From the NCBI GenBank assembly GCA_030018265.1, contig JASEFX010000014.1:1-55552 (forward strand): a DNA stretch of 55,552 nucleotides. Direction: 5' to 3'. The stretch is from Candidatus Saccharicenans sp. Lineage in GTDB: Bacteria > Acidobacteriota > Aminicenantia > Aminicenantales > Saccharicenantaceae. The notes under the pieces were generated by a model. That model worked only from the letters and a program-made list of their open reading frames with translations. It searched no databases and was not told where the DNA came from. Position numbers and translations under genes: made by a program. This document shows positions 8,518 through 17,107 of this stretch, piece by piece (the first letter of the stretch is position 1; every line of letters begins with the position of its first letter).

Positions 8518-10476
8518 TCATAATTTCAGTTTGAAGCCGGTGGAGACGGTCAGGCCCGGGGAGCCGTAGCCGTAAATCAGCTCGTAGCGGGCGTTCAGCA
8601 GGTTCTGGAGGTGGAGAAACACGTTCAGCGGTTTATTCAGCTCGTAGTTCAGAATAAGGCTGGCGATGGCGGCTGGCTTCAGCTTAACGGTCTCTGCCGG
8701 ATAAGTCGAATAATTGACGTCAAATCGCGAGCCGATGTAGTTGAGTTCTGCCGCCAGATTGAGCGAGCCGCGGGTGTAGCTCAGGTCGAAATGGAGCGAG
8801 TTTTCAGGGCGACGGAGAAGCGGAGTTCCGGAGTCGAGGTCGCGCGCCCGCAGATGGGTCCAGCTCGCGCGGAGAGCCAGCGAGTTCAGGAGATTTGCCT
8901 GAAGCGAAGTTTCCACACCGCGGCTTGAAGCCCGCCCGACATTCTGGTAACCCGAGCCGTAATAGAATTGAATCAGGTTGCGGTAGCGAGTTTCGAAATA
9001 GCTGAGCGATACAGAAAATCGCTCTCCGATTTCTTTCTCCACGCCGGCGTCCCAGCCGGTGTTTCTTTCGGGCCTTAAATTTTCATTGCCGATCGGTCCG
9101 AACATGCTTTCCGGAGCGTAAAGCTGGTAAAGCGAGGGTGCCTTGAAGCCGCTTCCGGCGGTAGCTTTTACTCGCGCCTGAAGTTCCGGTAGTTCAAAGC
9201 AGGCGGCCGTCCTGAAGGTTACCGCCTGGCCGAATCGCTGATGGTGGTCCGACCTAAAACCGGCGGTCAGAGACAGCCTGTTCCACAGCTTCCACTGATC
9301 CTGAAGATAGACTCCGAGGAGTGAAGCCGATTTTTGCGGAAAGCTGCTTTCAAAATCGCCCCAGGGGCTGAAATAAACGTAGAAGGAGCTGCCCCGCTCT
9401 TCCCGGAAATCGGCTCCGAGCACAAGCGTGTTGTTTGCGGAAAGATAAAAATTATTCTGCCAGTCAATTTTGAACATGCGGCTTTTGTAGAGTGCAGTTT
9501 CGGCTTCCGACAGATGCGACTCATCGGCGGGGTTGTCGTAATCGCGACGACCGGTTTCAAAGCCTAACACCAGCTTCTGCTCCCAGCGGTGATTCCACAG
9601 AAAACCGTTAAGCTCGAGACGGTTAAAAATGAACCTGGATTTCTGAACAGAATTCGGGTCGTCACCGTACGGGCCGCCGAACGCATCCAGCTCCGCCCGG
9701 TTAAAAAGCCCCCGGCTCTGCCAGGTCATTTTGAATACGGGAGAGGGTCGATAGGCAAGCTTCAAAGCTAAGCTCTGCTGATTAAAACCGTCGTTTTCGC
9801 TGTTTCCGGGATAATAACTGCTGGAAGAGGAAATGCCGGCGGTGCTGAAAGAATTTGTCTCGATGACGAAAGAAATGTTATTTTTTACCCGGGCTATCCG
9901 AAGATTGCCCAGACCTGTGCGGTGTGAGCCAAAAAGTCCGGAAATCGCTGTCTCATTCTTATCCGGCTCGGCGGTGATCAGATTCACCACTCCGGCCAGC
10001 GCGTCCGAGCCGTATAAAGTGCTCTGAGGTCCGCGCAGCACCTCCACCCGGTCGATGAGCGACAGGTCGAAAAGATTAAAATTGAACGAGCGCGACGGCG
10101 AAATCGGGTCGTTCAGTTCGAGTCCGTCAATCATAAACACCGTATGCTCAGAATTTGCGCCACGGATAAAAAGAGAACCGGTGCCGCCGGCCAGCCCGGG
10201 TTGCAGAAAAAAGACACCCGGAATGCCCGTGAAAATGATTTCCGGTCTGATGGTTGCGGCTGGTGGGAGATTTTCTATTCTGACCAGGCTTATGGCTGAA
10301 GCTGTCTCTTTTACCGGTGTTTCCAGTCTGGTGGCGGTGACCACGATTTCGTGCTGGATTTTTAGCGGCCGGGTCTGGTCATCGGCGCGCAGGGGCGCAG
10401 AATCGAAAACGGTTAGCGCCATGAAGATTGACAGAAATAAACCGATAGGCAGATGGGCAGGAAAGTGCTTTTTCAT
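8518..10476 (-). CDS. btuB: TonB-dependent outer-membrane receptor, BtuB-like (cobalamin uptake)
   Basis: The protein has 652 residues. Residues 1-31 form a signal peptide ending ...APLRADD. A TonB box (HEIVVTATRLE, about 42-52) leads into a plug domain with FIRGANSEHTVFMIDGLEL and VEVLRGPQSTLYGSDALAGV. A 22-stranded barrel fills the rest, with the family motif SGFKAPSLYQLYAP around residue 440 and N.LRPE..TGWDAG after it. The length is close to E. coli BtuB. The cobalamin riboswitch directly upstream identifies the likely cargo as vitamin B12 or a related corrinoid. The start is the second of two nearby ATGs, with AAAGGAG upstream. No BtuF/C/D genes lie in the window, so inner-membrane transport must be encoded elsewhere. 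Confidence 0.85.
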   Translation of the reverse strand: MKKHFPAHLPIGLFLSIFMALTVFDSAPLRADDQTRPLKIQHEIVVTATRLETPVKETASAISLVRIENLPPAATIRPEIIFTGIPGVFFLQPGLAGGTGSLFIRGANSEHTVFMIDGLELNDPISPSRSFNFNLFDLSLIDRVEVLRGPQSTLYGSDALAGVVNLITAEPDKNETAISGLFGSHRTGLGNLRIARVKNNISFVIETNSFSTAGISSSSSYYPGNSENDGFNQQSLALKLAYRPSPVFKMTWQSRGLFNRAELDAFGGPYGDDPNSVQKSRFIFNRLELNGFLWNHRWEQKLVLGFETGRRDYDNPADESHLSEAETALYKSRMFKIDWQNNFYLSANNTLVLGADFREERGSSFYVYFSPWGDFESSFPQKSASLLGVYLQDQWKLWNRLSLTAGFRSDHHQRFGQAVTFRTAACFELPELQARVKATAGSGFKAPSLYQLYAPESMFGPIGNENLRPERNTGWDAGVEKEIGERFSVSLSYFETRYRNLIQFYYGSGYQNVGRASSRGVETSLQANLLNSLALRASWTHLRARDLDSGTPLLRRPENSLHFDLSYTRGSLNLAAELNYIGSRFDVNYSTYPAETVKLKPAAIASLILNYELNKPLNVFLHLQNLLNARYELIYGYGSPGLTVSTGFKLKL

Positions 10477-10520
10477 TCATTCTCCTTTCCCCCCGCTTTT
10501 TTTTGGTCTGGCTGGCTCCC

Positions 10521-10545
10521 TGTTTTCTTCCGCCCGAAGAAAACA
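10521..10545 (-). promoter_or_regulatory. Perfect 10-bp hairpin in the riboswitch expression platform
   Basis: On the minus strand TGTTTTCTTC pairs perfectly with GAAGAAAACA around a 5-base GGGCG loop. The hairpin lies between the cobalamin aptamer and the AAAGGAG ribosome binding site of the receptor gene. It has no T-run after it, so it is not a classical terminator. It may switch pairing partners with the aptamer or the binding site. This is inference. Confidence 0.5.
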
Positions 10546-10554
10546 AAGGCTGCC

Positions 10555-10706
10555 GGGTTCAAGGCAGGTATCCTGACTCCCGGGTCATCCTCCTCCCTGG
10601 CCTTCCCACCCCGCAGGGCAGTGGCCTTCTCAGGGATTCGTCGCCGGTTACAGTAGCGGGGGCTGTGTCCGGTTTTCACGGACTTCCCTGCGTCCTGAAC
10701 CCCGAA
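10555..10706 (-). ncRNA. Cobalamin (adenosylcobalamin-type) riboswitch
   Basis: The transcript on the minus strand carries the conserved aptamer blocks in order. These are GGGAAgtCCGTGAAAACCGG, ACAGCCCCCGCTACTGTAAC, the GCCACTG block, GGGAAGGCC, and the B12 box ending in GAGTCAGGATACCTGCC. The paired CCTGCGGGGTGGG region lies between them. It sits in the leader of the TonB receptor gene, starting near the predicted transcription start and ending about 80 bases before the start codon. Binding of a corrinoid is expected to lower receptor synthesis, probably by blocking the ribosome binding site, since no strong terminator follows. Confidence 0.93.
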
Positions 10707-10712
10707 GTCTAA

Positions 10713-10740
10713 ATTCTAGCACTTTAAGGCAGGCAGTCAA
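10713..10740 (-). promoter_or_regulatory. Sigma70-type promoter of the riboswitch-receptor transcript
   Basis: On the minus strand TTGACT (10740-10735) and TAGAAT (10718-10713) are separated by 16 bp. Transcription would start near 10706, right at the 5' edge of the cobalamin aptamer. That gives a leader of about 230 nucleotides. The promoter overlaps the stop codon of the upstream beta-propeller fragment. Confidence 0.65.
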
Positions 10741-11008
10741 TACCGTAGTTTTTATTAAAGTGAAAACGGAAGATGTTTCCGTTGCTTATAAAATCCGGTC
10801 TGGCATGAAAACTCACGGATAAAAGATATTCTCCATTTTCGCTAAAGACATCAGCTTCTACAGAATCTTTTCTCTTTCGGCAGGCACGAGTATTAAAGAC
10901 ATATATTCTTCCCGCTTCATCGCAAAGAATCTGATTGAAGATGGGAAGCCGGAAAATGGCGGAAGAACGCTGGCGGAAAAAAAGCCCTGCCGGGATTAGC
11001 AGGGCCAT
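10724..11008 (-). pseudogene. 6-bladed beta-propeller protein, C-terminal fragment
   Basis: The frame covers 94 codons. The part from residue about 22 onward resembles the last blade of 6-bladed beta-propeller (NHL-like) lipoproteins that are abundant in Aminicenantota and Bacteroidota. It has PIFNQILCDEAGRIYVFN, then VEADVFSENGEYLLSVSF, and a closing strand before a short tail. Complete family members have 350-400 residues, so about four fifths of the protein is missing. The first 20 residues do not look like a signal peptide or a blade, and no ribosome binding site is evident, so this is most likely a gene remnant. It is followed directly by the receptor promoter. Confidence 0.45.
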
Positions 11009-11547
11009 GGGTGAAGGGCAAGGAAAGGAGGGGATCAGGAAAAGGAGGCTTCTTCAGGAAAACCTCTTCTCCCGGATGCTCTCTTAATCATTCTCGATGC
11101 TTTCCTTTATTTAAAACGTTTTAACTGGCAGGCGGGTTGCAGAGTGAAGGATGAAAAATGATGTGAATTCTCGAACATCTGCGTCTATTTACTGAAGACC
11201 GGTTGCCTGCCGGACGGAGGAGGATTAAATTGTTTAATGACAGGAACTTAAGCAAAAAAAACTGATTTTTCTATTGAATTTTTTTTATCCCCCCGCCAGC
11301 ATCAAAAATATTATACCATAAAATTGAAATAAAAATCAAGAAAAAAATGCGAATTTTTTAAAATTGTCTGGAAGTTTATTTCTCATTGCGAATTTCAGCC
11401 TGAAATTGCTCCAGATTTTCAGTTTTTTCGCAAAAATAGTTTAATCTACCGCCCTTGAAGTATTAAAATACAGGTGAAAGGCTGAAAAAAGAGGGAATTC
11501 TGGCTGTAAATGGCCAGAATCGCCCCCAATTTCCGGGAGAAAGGCTT
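11009..11547. other. Intergenic region upstream of the decarboxylase gene
   Basis: About 540 bp without a credible gene. The part from about 11240 to 11360 is very rich in A and T, with long A- and T-runs. It probably holds the decarboxylase promoter, but no hexamer pair with good spacing stood out. Shortly before the coding start there is GGGAGAAAGG, which serves as the ribosome binding site. Confidence 0.4.
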
Positions 11548-12963
11548 ATGGATAGAGAAAAATTCAGAAAATACGGTTATAAGCTGGTCGACTGGGTGGC
11601 AGATTATCTGGAGACGGTCGAAAAATATCCGGTTAAATCTACCGTCGAACCGGGCGAAATCAAAGCGAAACTGCCCTCCTCGCCGCCCCAGCATCCGGAA
11701 GAGATGGACAGAATCCTGGAAGATTTTGAGAAAATCATCATACCAGGAATCACCCACTGGCAGCATCCCGGCTGGTTTGCCTACTTCCCGGCGAATAACA
11801 GCCCGGCTTCTATCCTCGGAGAGTTGCTTGCCGCCGGTCTCGGCACCCAGGGAATGGTCTGGCAGACCTCTCCGGCGGCCACAGAGCTGGAAGAGGTGGT
11901 TATGGACTGGCTGCGTCAGATGATCGGGCTGCCCGAAGGCTGGGCGGGGGTCATCCAGGATACCGCTTCCACTGCCACCCTCTGCGCGCTGCTGGCAGCC
12001 CGGGAAAAGGTCACCGGCTTCAAGGTGAACGAAACCGGGTTTGAAAAACCCCTGCGCGTTTATGCTTCGCGCGAAGCCCATTCCAGCGTGGAAAAGGGTG
12101 TTAAAATTGCCGGTTTCGGCCGGAAAAATCTGGTTTATATCCCGGTTGACGATGAATTTGCCATGATACCCGGCGAGCTGGAAAGGGCGATAGAAGAAGA
12201 TTTGAGAAATGGACTCCAGCCGGCCTGCGTCGTGGCGACGGTCGGCACAACCTCCTCCGGCGCGGTCGACCCGCTCCGGCCGATTGGGGAAATCTGTCAG
12301 AAATACGGAGTCTGGCTCCATGTCGATGCCGCCTATGCCGGGACGGCGGCGATTCTCCCGGAGAAACGCTGGGCCCTGGATGGAGCCGAGCTGGCCGATT
12401 CGCTCGTTTTTAACCCGCATAAGTGGATGCTAACGAATTTTGACTGCTCGGCCTTTTTCGTAAAGGACCCGCAGGTGCTTACCAGAACGTTTGAAATTCA
12501 TCCTGAGTATCTCAAGACCGGTGTGGACGCTGTGGTGAAGAATTTCCGCGACTGGGGAATTCAGCTGGGCCGGCGGTTCCGGGCGCTAAAGCTTTGGTTT
12601 GTGCTGAGAACCTACGGGGTGGAAGGGATCAAAAAAATCATCCGCCGCCACATTCATCTGGCTGAAATTTTCCGGGATGAACTGCAGCAGGACGGAAGGT
12701 TTGAAATAATGGCGCCGGTTTATTTCAGCCTGGTTTGTTTCCGACTTAAGGCCGGCCGTCCGGAAGAGGTGCTCAACGAGCTTAACCGGCATCTTCTGGA
12801 AAGGGTAAATTCCACCGGAAAACTGTTTATGACGCACACGACGCTTGACGGAAAATACACGCTGCGTCTGGTTGTCGGCCAGAGAACCACCGAGGAACGA
12901 CATGTGCGTCAGGCGCTGGAGATAATCAAGGAGAAAGCCGGCGAACTGCTGGGCTCTTCTTAA
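11548..12963 (+). CDS. Aromatic-L-amino-acid decarboxylase (group II PLP-dependent)
   Basis: The protein has 471 residues, the usual length for this family. It removes the carboxyl group of aromatic amino acids (tryptophan, tyrosine, phenylalanine or DOPA) to give amines. Residues seen: Lys292 in FNPHKWM forms the PLP Schiff base, Asp260 in HVDAAYAG binds the pyridine nitrogen, and His178 in REAHSS stacks on the cofactor. The substrate pocket has FPANNSPASILGE. Tyr321 (PEYLKT) matches the catalytic-loop Tyr332 of pig DOPA decarboxylase; aldehyde synthases of the same family have Phe there, so plain decarboxylation is favoured. The protein is cytoplasmic, with no signal peptide. It stands alone, with no amine transporter next to it. 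Which aromatic acid it prefers cannot be read from sequence. Confidence 0.92.
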   Translation: MDREKFRKYGYKLVDWVADYLETVEKYPVKSTVEPGEIKAKLPSSPPQHPEEMDRILEDFEKIIIPGITHWQHPGWFAYFPANNSPASILGELLAAGLGTQGMVWQTSPAATELEEVVMDWLRQMIGLPEGWAGVIQDTASTATLCALLAAREKVTGFKVNETGFEKPLRVYASREAHSSVEKGVKIAGFGRKNLVYIPVDDEFAMIPGELERAIEEDLRNGLQPACVVATVGTTSSGAVDPLRPIGEICQKYGVWLHVDAAYAGTAAILPEKRWALDGAELADSLVFNPHKWMLTNFDCSAFFVKDPQVLTRTFEIHPEYLKTGVDAVVKNFRDWGIQLGRRFRALKLWFVLRTYGVEGIKKIIRRHIHLAEIFRDELQQDGRFEIMAPVYFSLVCFRLKAGRPEEVLNELNRHLLERVNSTGKLFMTHTTLDGKYTLRLVVGQRTTEERHVRQALEIIKEKAGELLGSS

Positions 12964-13289
12964 AGCCAGACATCTTGTTTTAAACGGATTGAACTTAACC
13001 GGCTTTTCTGTATGTCAGCCGGACTCAGGTTTCATGGCTCTACCCCGGTGTATGCGTGCCGACATTTTTCAGGCAGGTCTTTGTTTTTTTCCCCTTTATC
13101 AAAATTGAGAACAGATCGCGTCAAAGCTTATTAATGGTCTGGATTTCAAATGGTTAATAACAAACTCTGTCCGGCAATGACAGAACCCAGAAGATACTTG
13201 AAGGCAAGTTTTTATTAAAATCATTCGAATTTTATTCGAATGATTGCCCGGTCAGAATTAAAAAATTAAATTCAGGGTTCTGTTCACGT
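12964..13289. other. Convergent intergenic region with nested inverted repeats
   Basis: This 326-bp spacer lies between two converging genes and has no coding frame of note. Its right half contains a perfect 11-bp hairpin (13219-13245). A longer-range inverted repeat surrounds it: ACAGAACCC at 13180-13188 and GGGTTCTGT at 13275-13283. The outer repeat could mark a small mobile element or a structured 3' end. Confidence 0.4.
13219..13245 (-). terminator. AT-rich hairpin, possible terminator of the GH172 gene
   Basis: AATCATTCGAA and TTCGAATGATT form a perfect 11-bp stem with a 5-base loop. It starts about 45 bp after the end of the minus-strand GH172 gene, and read in that direction it is followed by TTTTAATAAAAAC. 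The stem is poor in G+C for a Rho-independent terminator, so an operator or attachment role remains possible. Confidence 0.4.
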
Positions 13290-15473
13290 TTATTTATCAG
13301 TCGGCCGGGCGCTCCAGCGGTATTCGCCTTTCGGGTCGGGGATGCGCAGATAATAACCCCAGCCTCCAGCGCCCTGGAGCACCTTGATCAGTACCTTGTT
13401 CCAGCCGGCTTTCAAACTGACTTTAACTCTATCCTGGTCGGGATAAGCGCCGCGATAGACAGGATTCGTATGGACGAGCTGGTCGTTCACCCAGAGCCGC
13501 ACCCCGTCGTCGCTTCCGAGAAGAAGCACAACCTCGCGGTCTTCCGGCGAATAGAGATAGGTGAGGCTGTAGGCGATTGCCTGCTCGCTCGGCTGAATCA
13601 ACTGGGCCAGGTTGACGTAACCGTTCGGCTGAGCTTTTATCTGCTTCCAGGTGATAACAAGATTTCTCTTGCCGGCGTACGTGCTTTTGAGCTTTATCTC
13701 TTTTTCCGGCGGATAGGGCGTCGTCAGGAAATTCATGTCCGGCGCTTCAAACGGACCGATCAGGTACCAGTCGAGGGCGAAATTCTGTTTCGTCGGGATG
13801 AGATTCACTCCAACTATCGCCAGGTCATATCCGCTCGACCTGACATCCTTTCCGGTCACTTCCAACCAGAAGGTGTTCTCCTCGGTGTTGAGTTCCAGGG
13901 CTTTAATCGTGATTGTCTCGATTGCTGTATCAATGGCGAAGGCATTAACTCTGGCCAGAGTCTGGTATTCAGGTTCCCGCGGCGCAGGCGGCGTTTCCTG
14001 TTCCTGTTTTTCTTCAGCCTTTTGCTCTTCTTCGGTTATTTTTTCTTTCTCTTCCGCCTTTTCTTGCGTTTCGTCTTTCTTCGTTTCCGCCTCCTCTTTC
14101 TGCGGCGAGGCGGGGATTTCTTTAAGCACCGACCAGGTGCCCATGGCCGGACCTTTCAGGTAGTATATCTGGATGTCATATATGTCATGCAGTCCGGCTT
14201 TGATGTTGAGTTTAACCCTTGTGCCGGCATTTGCGCCTTCGGTGGTTAACGCCTGGTATCTTTCACCCGTCTGGTCGTAGTAGGAAGTCAGAAGCTGGTG
14301 GAGAAGCGGTGCGGTAATTCGGGTGCCGCTGACGCTGTCTTCGAAAGTCATTTCGCCTTTTGCCCCATTTTCAAGCTTGACCCAGGTGGGCTGAACGAAG
14401 CCGTCGCGTGTTTCCAGGGCGAAAGGCAGCCGCTTATCGACCGATGGAAACGGCGGGAACGGCTTGTGCGGTTCGGTCTGGTACCAGAAAGCCACCGAAC
14501 TCCAGTAATCCGCGCGGTCGTTGGCGTGGCCGTGTTCTATGGTCACGCGAATCGAGCGGGAGAATGGTATCGGGTCGGTCAGATGAAACCTGTAAACGGT
14601 GGCTTTCGCGCCAACCTGGAAATCTTCTTCCTGGATGGAGCACCCGTAATAAAGGTTGTTGCCCTCTCTCATGCCCCAGGCGTCCGAGAAATAATCTTCA
14701 GTTCCGGTGCCGTGTAGCGATGGGAATTCTTCACCGTCGACATAAATCATATCGTCGCCCTCACCCCACCAGCCCATCGACCTCTGCAGAACGCTCAGGA
14801 CGCAGCCGACGTAATGGCCGCGGCCGACAGCATCGAGCACGGTGTAATTTTTCCCCGGCTCGCAGGGAAATTCCTGGCGGTAATGGGCGTGAAAGTAGGG
14901 AACATCTGGCTTGATGTCCTGCAGCTCTCGATAATCGATGTAATAGTAGAAAGAGCCGACCGGGCGCGTTCCTTCGTTGGTGACGGTGATCCGGGCGGAC
15001 CAGCGAAACGGCATGTACCAGTAGCAGTTGAGAGATCTTCCTTCGGAGGAGCGGACGACAGGAATGGAAAAAAGATTACGGTTGAGTCCGTGTCCGACCG
15101 CGAAGAAATCGCCCACCGGCACTTCCACCGATGGGGTGTCTTCGCCGTCCCAGTAGATGCGAAGCACCAGTTTCCGTCCGTAGAAAGGTTCGGCGGAAAT
15201 GGTAAACCAGATGTGGTGGATCGCCGCCGGTCCCTTGATTTCAGCCAGTACGGCGGTCTGTCCCGGCGGGATGCTGATGGCATCCCGGTTGCCTCCGGTC
15301 GGGTCAAAAGAAGAAATTCGCCTGCTGCGGAAATTCTGCTTTTCTCCGAGCGAGGAAAGGATGTTCTGGCTGTAAGCTAAGCTGATGACGATGGCCGCCA
15401 GGACTATCAGACTGAAAATAGTCGCCGTCAATTTTATCCGGCCTGCTTTTTTCTGAAAGAAGGCAGTCTTCAT
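13290..15473 (-). CDS. GH172-family (DUF2961) glycoside hydrolase with charged linker and C-terminal module
   Basis: The protein has 727 residues. An N-terminal hydrophobic segment (residues 15-36) serves as signal peptide or anchor, so it acts outside the cytoplasm. Residues about 45-400 are the DUF2961 domain with the diagnostic block DGEEFPSLHGTGTEDYFSDA (247-266). Known members (GH172) act on fructofuranose or arabinofuranose linkages, with two glutamates as catalytic pair. Glu259 in GTGTEDYF and a Glu in the QEED segment near 282 are the likely ones. Residues about 460-510 form a low-complexity Lys/Glu-rich linker, followed by a beta-rich module (about 565-727) with GSDDGVRLWVNDQLVH, typical of PA14-like or carbohydrate-binding modules. 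A TATAAT box lies about 40 bp upstream. The exact sugar substrate is unknown. Confidence 0.85.
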   Translation of the reverse strand: MKTAFFQKKAGRIKLTATIFSLIVLAAIVISLAYSQNILSSLGEKQNFRSRRISSFDPTGGNRDAISIPPGQTAVLAEIKGPAAIHHIWFTISAEPFYGRKLVLRIYWDGEDTPSVEVPVGDFFAVGHGLNRNLFSIPVVRSSEGRSLNCYWYMPFRWSARITVTNEGTRPVGSFYYYIDYRELQDIKPDVPYFHAHYRQEFPCEPGKNYTVLDAVGRGHYVGCVLSVLQRSMGWWGEGDDMIYVDGEEFPSLHGTGTEDYFSDAWGMREGNNLYYGCSIQEEDFQVGAKATVYRFHLTDPIPFSRSIRVTIEHGHANDRADYWSSVAFWYQTEPHKPFPPFPSVDKRLPFALETRDGFVQPTWVKLENGAKGEMTFEDSVSGTRITAPLLHQLLTSYYDQTGERYQALTTEGANAGTRVKLNIKAGLHDIYDIQIYYLKGPAMGTWSVLKEIPASPQKEEAETKKDETQEKAEEKEKITEEEQKAEEKQEQETPPAPREPEYQTLARVNAFAIDTAIETITIKALELNTEENTFWLEVTGKDVRSSGYDLAIVGVNLIPTKQNFALDWYLIGPFEAPDMNFLTTPYPPEKEIKLKSTYAGKRNLVITWKQIKAQPNGYVNLAQLIQPSEQAIAYSLTYLYSPEDREVVLLLGSDDGVRLWVNDQLVHTNPVYRGAYPDQDRVKVSLKAGWNKVLIKVLQGAGGWGYYLRIPDPKGEYRWSARPTDK

Positions 15474-15589
15474 TTGAAAACCTCTTCGGAGATTTCCAGA
15501 CGCAGAAAAAAATTATAACTCTTTTCTGCCTGCTCAATCCATAGAATAAGGCGGCCCGGGGATGATTTTTTATTCCGGGAGTGTGGCCA

Positions 15590-16555
15590 CTAATCCCTGA
15601 CGTAAGTCAGCCACCTTTCAAAAACGGGATTCTGACCGGTGACCACTTTTGTGTATTCTTCAGCTATCCTGGTGGTAATCGGTCCCGGACGGCCGTCGCC
15701 GATGTTAAATTCAACCACGTTTATCGGGTTGTCTGAAAGATCAGCCACCCGGACTATGGGCGTGACTTCAACCGCTGTGCCGCAGAAGAAAGCTTCATCG
15801 GCTCCAAGGAGTTGTTCTTTTTCTATCGGAGCCACTTTCGTTTTATATCCGAGGTGAGCGGCAATTTCCAGCAGGCTCGTCCTGGTTATCCCTTCCAGGA
15901 TTGATTCCGAGCGGTCGTTCGTGTGGAGGATACCATCTTTTATGACAAAAATGTTTTCGCCCGGACCTTCGGCCACCCGGCCTTCAAGGTTAAGGAAAAT
16001 AGCCTCGTCGTAACCGAGTTCCCTGGCGATCGTTCCGTTGATCATCGACTGGACGTAAACACCGCCAAGTTTCGCCGAAAGGTCAAGCTGCGAGTTGTGA
16101 ATACGGCGCTTCGGGACGATGCAGGCTTTCACTCCCTCGCGCGCTCTGTCTCCGAGATAGGCGCCCCATTCCCAGGCGCCGATCACCAGCTCAACAGGTG
16201 AGAATTTGGGCACCAGCCCAAGGTTGCCGTAAGAATAAAAGAGGAGAGGTCTGATGTAGGCGCTCTCCAGTTGATTTTCCCTGACCACCAGACGGCAGGC
16301 TTCAATCACTTCTTCTCTGGTAAAAGGCACTTCCATTCTAAGAATTTCCGCCGAATGGAAAAAGCGGTCTATGTGTTCTTTCAGGCGGAATATGGCCGGG
16401 CCCCGGGCGGTGGAATAAGCCCGGATGCCTTCAAAGGTGCAGGTGCCGTAATGAAAGGCATGAGTCATCGGGTGGAGAATGGCCTCGGACCACTCGTAAA
16501 GCTTCCCCATATACCAGTATTTTTTCGCATTCTTGAAATGAGTATTAGGAAACAT
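15590..16555 (-). CDS. ilvE: Branched-chain amino acid aminotransferase
   Basis: The protein has 321 residues of PLP fold type IV. It transfers the amino group between leucine, isoleucine or valine and 2-oxoglutarate. The order of motifs is standard: HYGTCTFEGIRAY (36-47), FRLKEHIDRFFHSA, YIRPLLFYSYG (100-110), Lys162 in SAKLGGVYVQSM as the Schiff-base lysine, and EGPGENIFV. The N-terminus (YWYMGKLYEW) is that of bacterial IlvE rather than D-amino acid aminotransferase or ADC lyase. The start has a clear AAGGAG seven bases upstream. It is cytoplasmic. The gene stands alone and could serve either synthesis or fermentative breakdown of branched-chain amino acids. Confidence 0.92.
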   Translation of the reverse strand: MFPNTHFKNAKKYWYMGKLYEWSEAILHPMTHAFHYGTCTFEGIRAYSTARGPAIFRLKEHIDRFFHSAEILRMEVPFTREEVIEACRLVVRENQLESAYIRPLLFYSYGNLGLVPKFSPVELVIGAWEWGAYLGDRAREGVKACIVPKRRIHNSQLDLSAKLGGVYVQSMINGTIARELGYDEAIFLNLEGRVAEGPGENIFVIKDGILHTNDRSESILEGITRTSLLEIAAHLGYKTKVAPIEKEQLLGADEAFFCGTAVEVTPIVRVADLSDNPINVVEFNIGDGRPGPITTRIAEEYTKVVTGQNPVFERWLTYVRD

Positions 16556-17107
16556 GCAATACTCCTTTTCGGGGTTTATTAAAAGACGGATTGGTAGCCA
16601 GGCAGGGACTAAAAAATGGGTCGACTGTTTTTTCTGAAAGTTCGATAATCACAGGTCAGACCTTATATTTTAAGAATACTAAATACCATAAATCCAGAAA
16701 AAATAAAAGAAAATTTTTTGGCGGAAGGAGGCTTCGTTGCTTCTGCAGGCTCCGGGAAGATGCCTGGAATTGGGTGTTTTGGACTGCTGACGGGTTGCGA
16801 GCGGGCGGTAATTCTTTTCGGCCATCTGATTATGTATCTAAATTTTTAATTTCGAAGTTTTTATCTAAGGGCATGATGGAATTATCGAAAACGCTCTCGA
16901 GCCAATAAGCTTTCCAGAGTTCAGAGTTCGGTGCATGAGAGATTAAACCATCCGCCTTGAGCGGCAACCTGTGAATCAGGAAAATCTGGAGCTTGTAAAA
17001 GGTCTTTTTCAACCGGATGATCTGCTAAAATGTTTTTACAGGAAAAATCAGGCGCTGGAAAATGAGGAGTTGCCCGAAAAATAATAAATAAAATAAGGTT
17101 GAAAGCT
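16556..17107. other. Intergenic region with a possible coding remnant
   Basis: About 550 bp without a confident gene. From about 16947 to 17084 (plus strand) a frame reads ERQPVNQENLELVKGL and then FQPDDLLKCFYRKNQALENE before a stop. The composition looks protein-like but there is no start codon with a ribosome binding site, so it may be the tail of a lost gene. The rest is A+T-rich and featureless. Confidence 0.35.

Noticed and set aside
10453-10712. Overlapping short frames over the receptor leader
   Set aside because: The region is explained by the cobalamin riboswitch and its expression platform.
11446-12420. 324-codon minus-strand frame opposite the decarboxylase gene
   Set aside because: The plus strand carries all PLP-enzyme motifs; the antisense product resembles nothing.
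16591-16908. 105-codon plus-strand frame between ilvE and the O-methyltransferase gene
   Set aside because: No ribosome binding site, runs of Lys/Asn typical of non-coding A+T-rich DNA.
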